Source: an uncultured Eubacteriales bacterium (GTDB lineage: Bacteria; Bacillota; Clostridia; Lachnospirales; Lachnospiraceae). From it: DNA of 46,573 nt. Both the position numbers and the translations under genes were made by a program. The first letter of the stretch is position 1. Each line of letters starts with the position of its first letter. Shown one piece after another: positions 44,960 to 46,573 of the stretch. The stretch covers positions 1-46,573 of the forward strand of contig OMVU01000014.1 in the NCBI GenBank assembly GCA_900314565.1, written 5' to 3'. A model generated the notes under the pieces. The model was not told the DNA's origin, made no database searches, and saw only the letters and a list, made by a program, of their open reading frames with translations.

Positions 44960-44965
44960 TATAAT
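44960..44965 (+). promoter_or_regulatory. Candidate promoter of the kinase-like gene
   Basis: A perfect TATAAT lies 17 bases after TTACAC, which is part of the terminator arm. Only 12 bases separate it from the ATG at 44978, so transcripts from it would be nearly leaderless. Confidence 0.35.
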
Positions 44966-44977
44966 GGCGGGATTAAG

Positions 44978-45712
44978 ATGGAGGCAATACTTGCAGAACT
45001 CGCAGATTACAAATTCCTAATTCGGGGAAAAGAAACAGGTCTAAAGCGATTCTTCAAAGGGTATGAATCGGAAGGTGAACCGGATTTTTTTATCGCAGTT
45101 ACTGAAGAAGAAATCAGGAGAGAGGAAGTCGAAAACAGCAGTAAAGGCAGATGGAGGTTTACCATGAGTGCAATGGAGTTTTTCGCTATCCAGCGCCAAA
45201 TTGTAAGCCGATTCTCAGGTCATGGAGTTCTCCTCTTCCACGGCTCGGCCATCTGCGTCGACGGCCGAACTTACATTTTCACTGCCCCTAGCGGTACTGG
45301 CAAATCCACACACTCCCGTCTCTGGCGCGAAATGCTCACAGATCATGACGTCGTCATGCTCAACGATGATAAACCATTTCTGAAAGTGGAAGACGGTCGT
45401 GTTACGGCGTATGGTTCGCCGTGGAGGGGAAAGGAAAGCCTCGGTTGCAAAATGTCTGCGCCGGTAGAGGCGATTTGTAGCATTTCCCAGGGATTAAAAA
45501 ATGTCATCAGGGAAGCTACGCCTGAGGAGATGTATCCAATTTTTTATGAGCAGTCTCTTCGCCCATTGGATAAAGAGGGAACAGAGAATCATCTGCGCAC
45601 ACTGGACTTGCTAACGAGAAGCGTTCGACTTTATAAGTATGAATGTAATATGAGTCTGGAGGCCGCCCGTCTGTCGTACGAAACTATGGCTGGAAAGTTT
45701 TCCAAAGAGTAG
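44978..45712 (+). CDS. HPr-kinase-like protein of the RiPP locus
   Basis: A 244-residue protein of the HprK/PEP-carboxykinase kinase fold. The P-loop is FTAPSGTGKSTHSRLW (about residues 107-122), followed by DVVMLNDDKPFLK, the expected metal and catalytic aspartates, and YGSPWRGKE. It lacks the N-terminal domain of true HPr kinases and is the size of the stand-alone kinases found in peptide biosynthesis loci, such as those that phosphorylate lasso peptides. Its position 240 bases after the precursor suggests that it phosphorylates a Ser or Thr of that peptide. Alternatively it is the remnant of a separate PqqD/kinase peptide locus. The first 45 residues have no recognisable motif. Confidence 0.8.
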   Translation: MEAILAELADYKFLIRGKETGLKRFFKGYESEGEPDFFIAVTEEEIRREEVENSSKGRWRFTMSAMEFFAIQRQIVSRFSGHGVLLFHGSAICVDGRTYIFTAPSGTGKSTHSRLWREMLTDHDVVMLNDDKPFLKVEDGRVTAYGSPWRGKESLGCKMSAPVEAICSISQGLKNVIREATPEEMYPIFYEQSLRPLDKEGTENHLRTLDLLTRSVRLYKYECNMSLEAARLSYETMAGKFSKE

Positions 45713-46141
45713 CAATGAATATAAGATTAAAGATTTCGGCGGATCGTAGCCGTGCTGTGTGGAAGGTGTTATGTCCTTTCCCAGTGCGCTGTTAAGATTC
45801 GCCGAGTCATATTTTTTTGTGATATATATGGGGAATAACCACAAAAAAATCCTGAGAAAACACGCAATACACGTAAAAAAGTTAGGGTTACTTTTCAGGG
45901 TGAATTCCAGTTCTTCAGATTAAATTCCAGCACACCAGGGTAGCGCAGGGGAATGCACTTGGAAAATGCAGTAGTTTGTGAAAAAAGAAGTCGATTATTG
46001 CAAAATAATGAGCTAGAATCGGATTTAGCAGGGAAAAAAGGACGCAGTAAAGCGCAGGTGGGATCTATGTCTTTTTTTCGTCAGAGTAAATTCCACCCGT
46101 CTATGTCCGTTTATGGAGCTGCATCCCGGTCAGATTAATTA
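45713..46141. other. Gene-free region with IS-like terminal boxes
   Basis: No coding frame is supported. The word AATTCCA occurs at 45903, 45923 and 46089 inside similar surroundings (TGAATTCCAG, TAAATTCCAG, TAAATTCCAC), as in the multiple terminal repeats of IS21-like elements. No transposase remains. It probably marks an old insertion. Confidence 0.35.
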
Positions 46142-46452
46142 TTATTTAGCAGTAGTCCTCCCTCGGGATAAAACACTTGCCAATGTCATCCCAGAGAGGC
46201 TGTTGGCAGGGCCTTTCCAGTAGTCCCACGGACCGCTGGAGTATCCGTTCTTTAAACGGTAGGCCTGCAGGTAGTTGAGGGGCCATCCGTCGCGGTCCGT
46301 ATATCCCCATGGATTGGTCTCGACGTCGTATCCTTTCTGGCCCAGGAGCGGAGTGCGTTCCGCTCGACCCGGGTCATAGGAACATAAAGGCCCATATCTT
46401 CAAAAGCTTCTATATTTGCCTCGTAATTGGCAGATTTTCTATCAAATCTCAT
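46142..46452 (-). pseudogene. Small hypothetical gene with a one-base frameshift
   Basis: The minus-strand ATG at 46452 has GGGAGGCC just upstream and opens with MRFDRKSANYEANIEAFEDM. After about 39 codons, at RSWARK, the frame is lost; the neighbouring frame continues with KGYDVETNPWGYTDRDGWPL and LKNGYSSGPWDYWKG to a TAA at 46142-46144. One G missing from an AAAGG(G)A run explains the shift and restores a protein of about 103 residues. The Trp/Gly/Tyr-rich C-terminus is typical of a small unknown family seen in mobile elements of clostridia (from memory, unverified). No function is known. Confidence 0.6.
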
Positions 46453-46475
46453 TTTTGGCCTCCCTGCGAAAAATG

Positions 46476-46496
46476 GGTAGTGTCAAATCTACTACC
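46476..46496. repeat. Short inverted repeat upstream of the frameshifted gene
   Basis: GGTAGT and ACTACC flank the nine-base GTCAAATCT about 25-45 bases before the start of the minus-strand pseudogene. It may be an operator or part of an insertion-sequence end. Confidence 0.35.
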
Positions 46497-46573
46497 TGTT
46501 TTATATTTCAAAAACCTTGATTTTACGGGAGATTCAAATAAAAAGAGCATTGACCTCCCTTTTTTGGTATAAT

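Noticed and set aside
42771-45712. Lasso peptide cluster
   Set aside because: A PqqD-like protein and a kinase occur in lasso loci, but no asparagine-synthetase-like cyclase or transglutaminase-like protease is present and a radical SAM enzyme is.

Overview
The window looks like a chromosomal segment of a mid-GC, single-membrane Firmicute, most likely a clostridium of the Lachnospiraceae type. That placement is an inference from strong AGGAGG-type ribosome sites, a lipobox lipoprotein, Gram-positive style heterodimeric ABC exporters, SstT, a CPBP protease, an HPr-kinase-like protein and a giant secreted surface protein with a C-terminal membrane anchor. I see no rRNA, tRNA, CRISPR array or complete insertion sequence.

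Left part (1-7.7 kb) is accessory DNA. An ABC exporter half (336-2150) is followed by a small zinc-ribbon gene and a small ORF broken by TGA. Next comes a three-gene HTH / macro-domain / DarT-like operon (3088-5214), read as a DarTG-type toxin-antitoxin or anti-phage module with the antitoxin gene first. Behind it lies a decaying minus-strand cassette: a TetR remnant, a DsbA-like gene with an in-frame TGA, and a tautomerase-like 3' fragment. An HTH-Uma2 fusion gene closes this part.

Middle part (7.7-26 kb) is mostly household and envelope genes. It holds a heterodimeric ABC exporter pair on the minus strand, whose second member has a six-copy 27-bp repeat in its linker. It also holds an ApbE flavin-transferase lipoprotein, a DUF2752 protein, a zinc-ribbon/Gly-Ser-Tyr/DUF898 membrane protein, a CobW-like GTPase with a TIGR00266 protein, SstT, a PanE-like/alpha-beta-hydrolase fusion, a polysaccharide-deacetylase-like protein lacking the usual aspartates, a CPBP protease and a membrane-anchored TPR protein.

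Right part (26.5-46.6 kb) opens with a single 5357-residue secreted, repeat-built adhesin-like protein. It is followed by a compact RiPP locus: a radical SAM/SPASM maturase, a PqqD-type recognition protein, a 55-residue Cys/Thr/Asn-rich precursor missed by ORF-length cut-offs, a degenerate second copy of its core, a terminator and an HPr-kinase-like gene. A peptide locus pairing a radical SAM enzyme with an HprK-like kinase, without a visible transporter or protease, is the best candidate here for an undescribed system. The right edge is decayed DNA with IS-like boxes and a frameshifted small gene.
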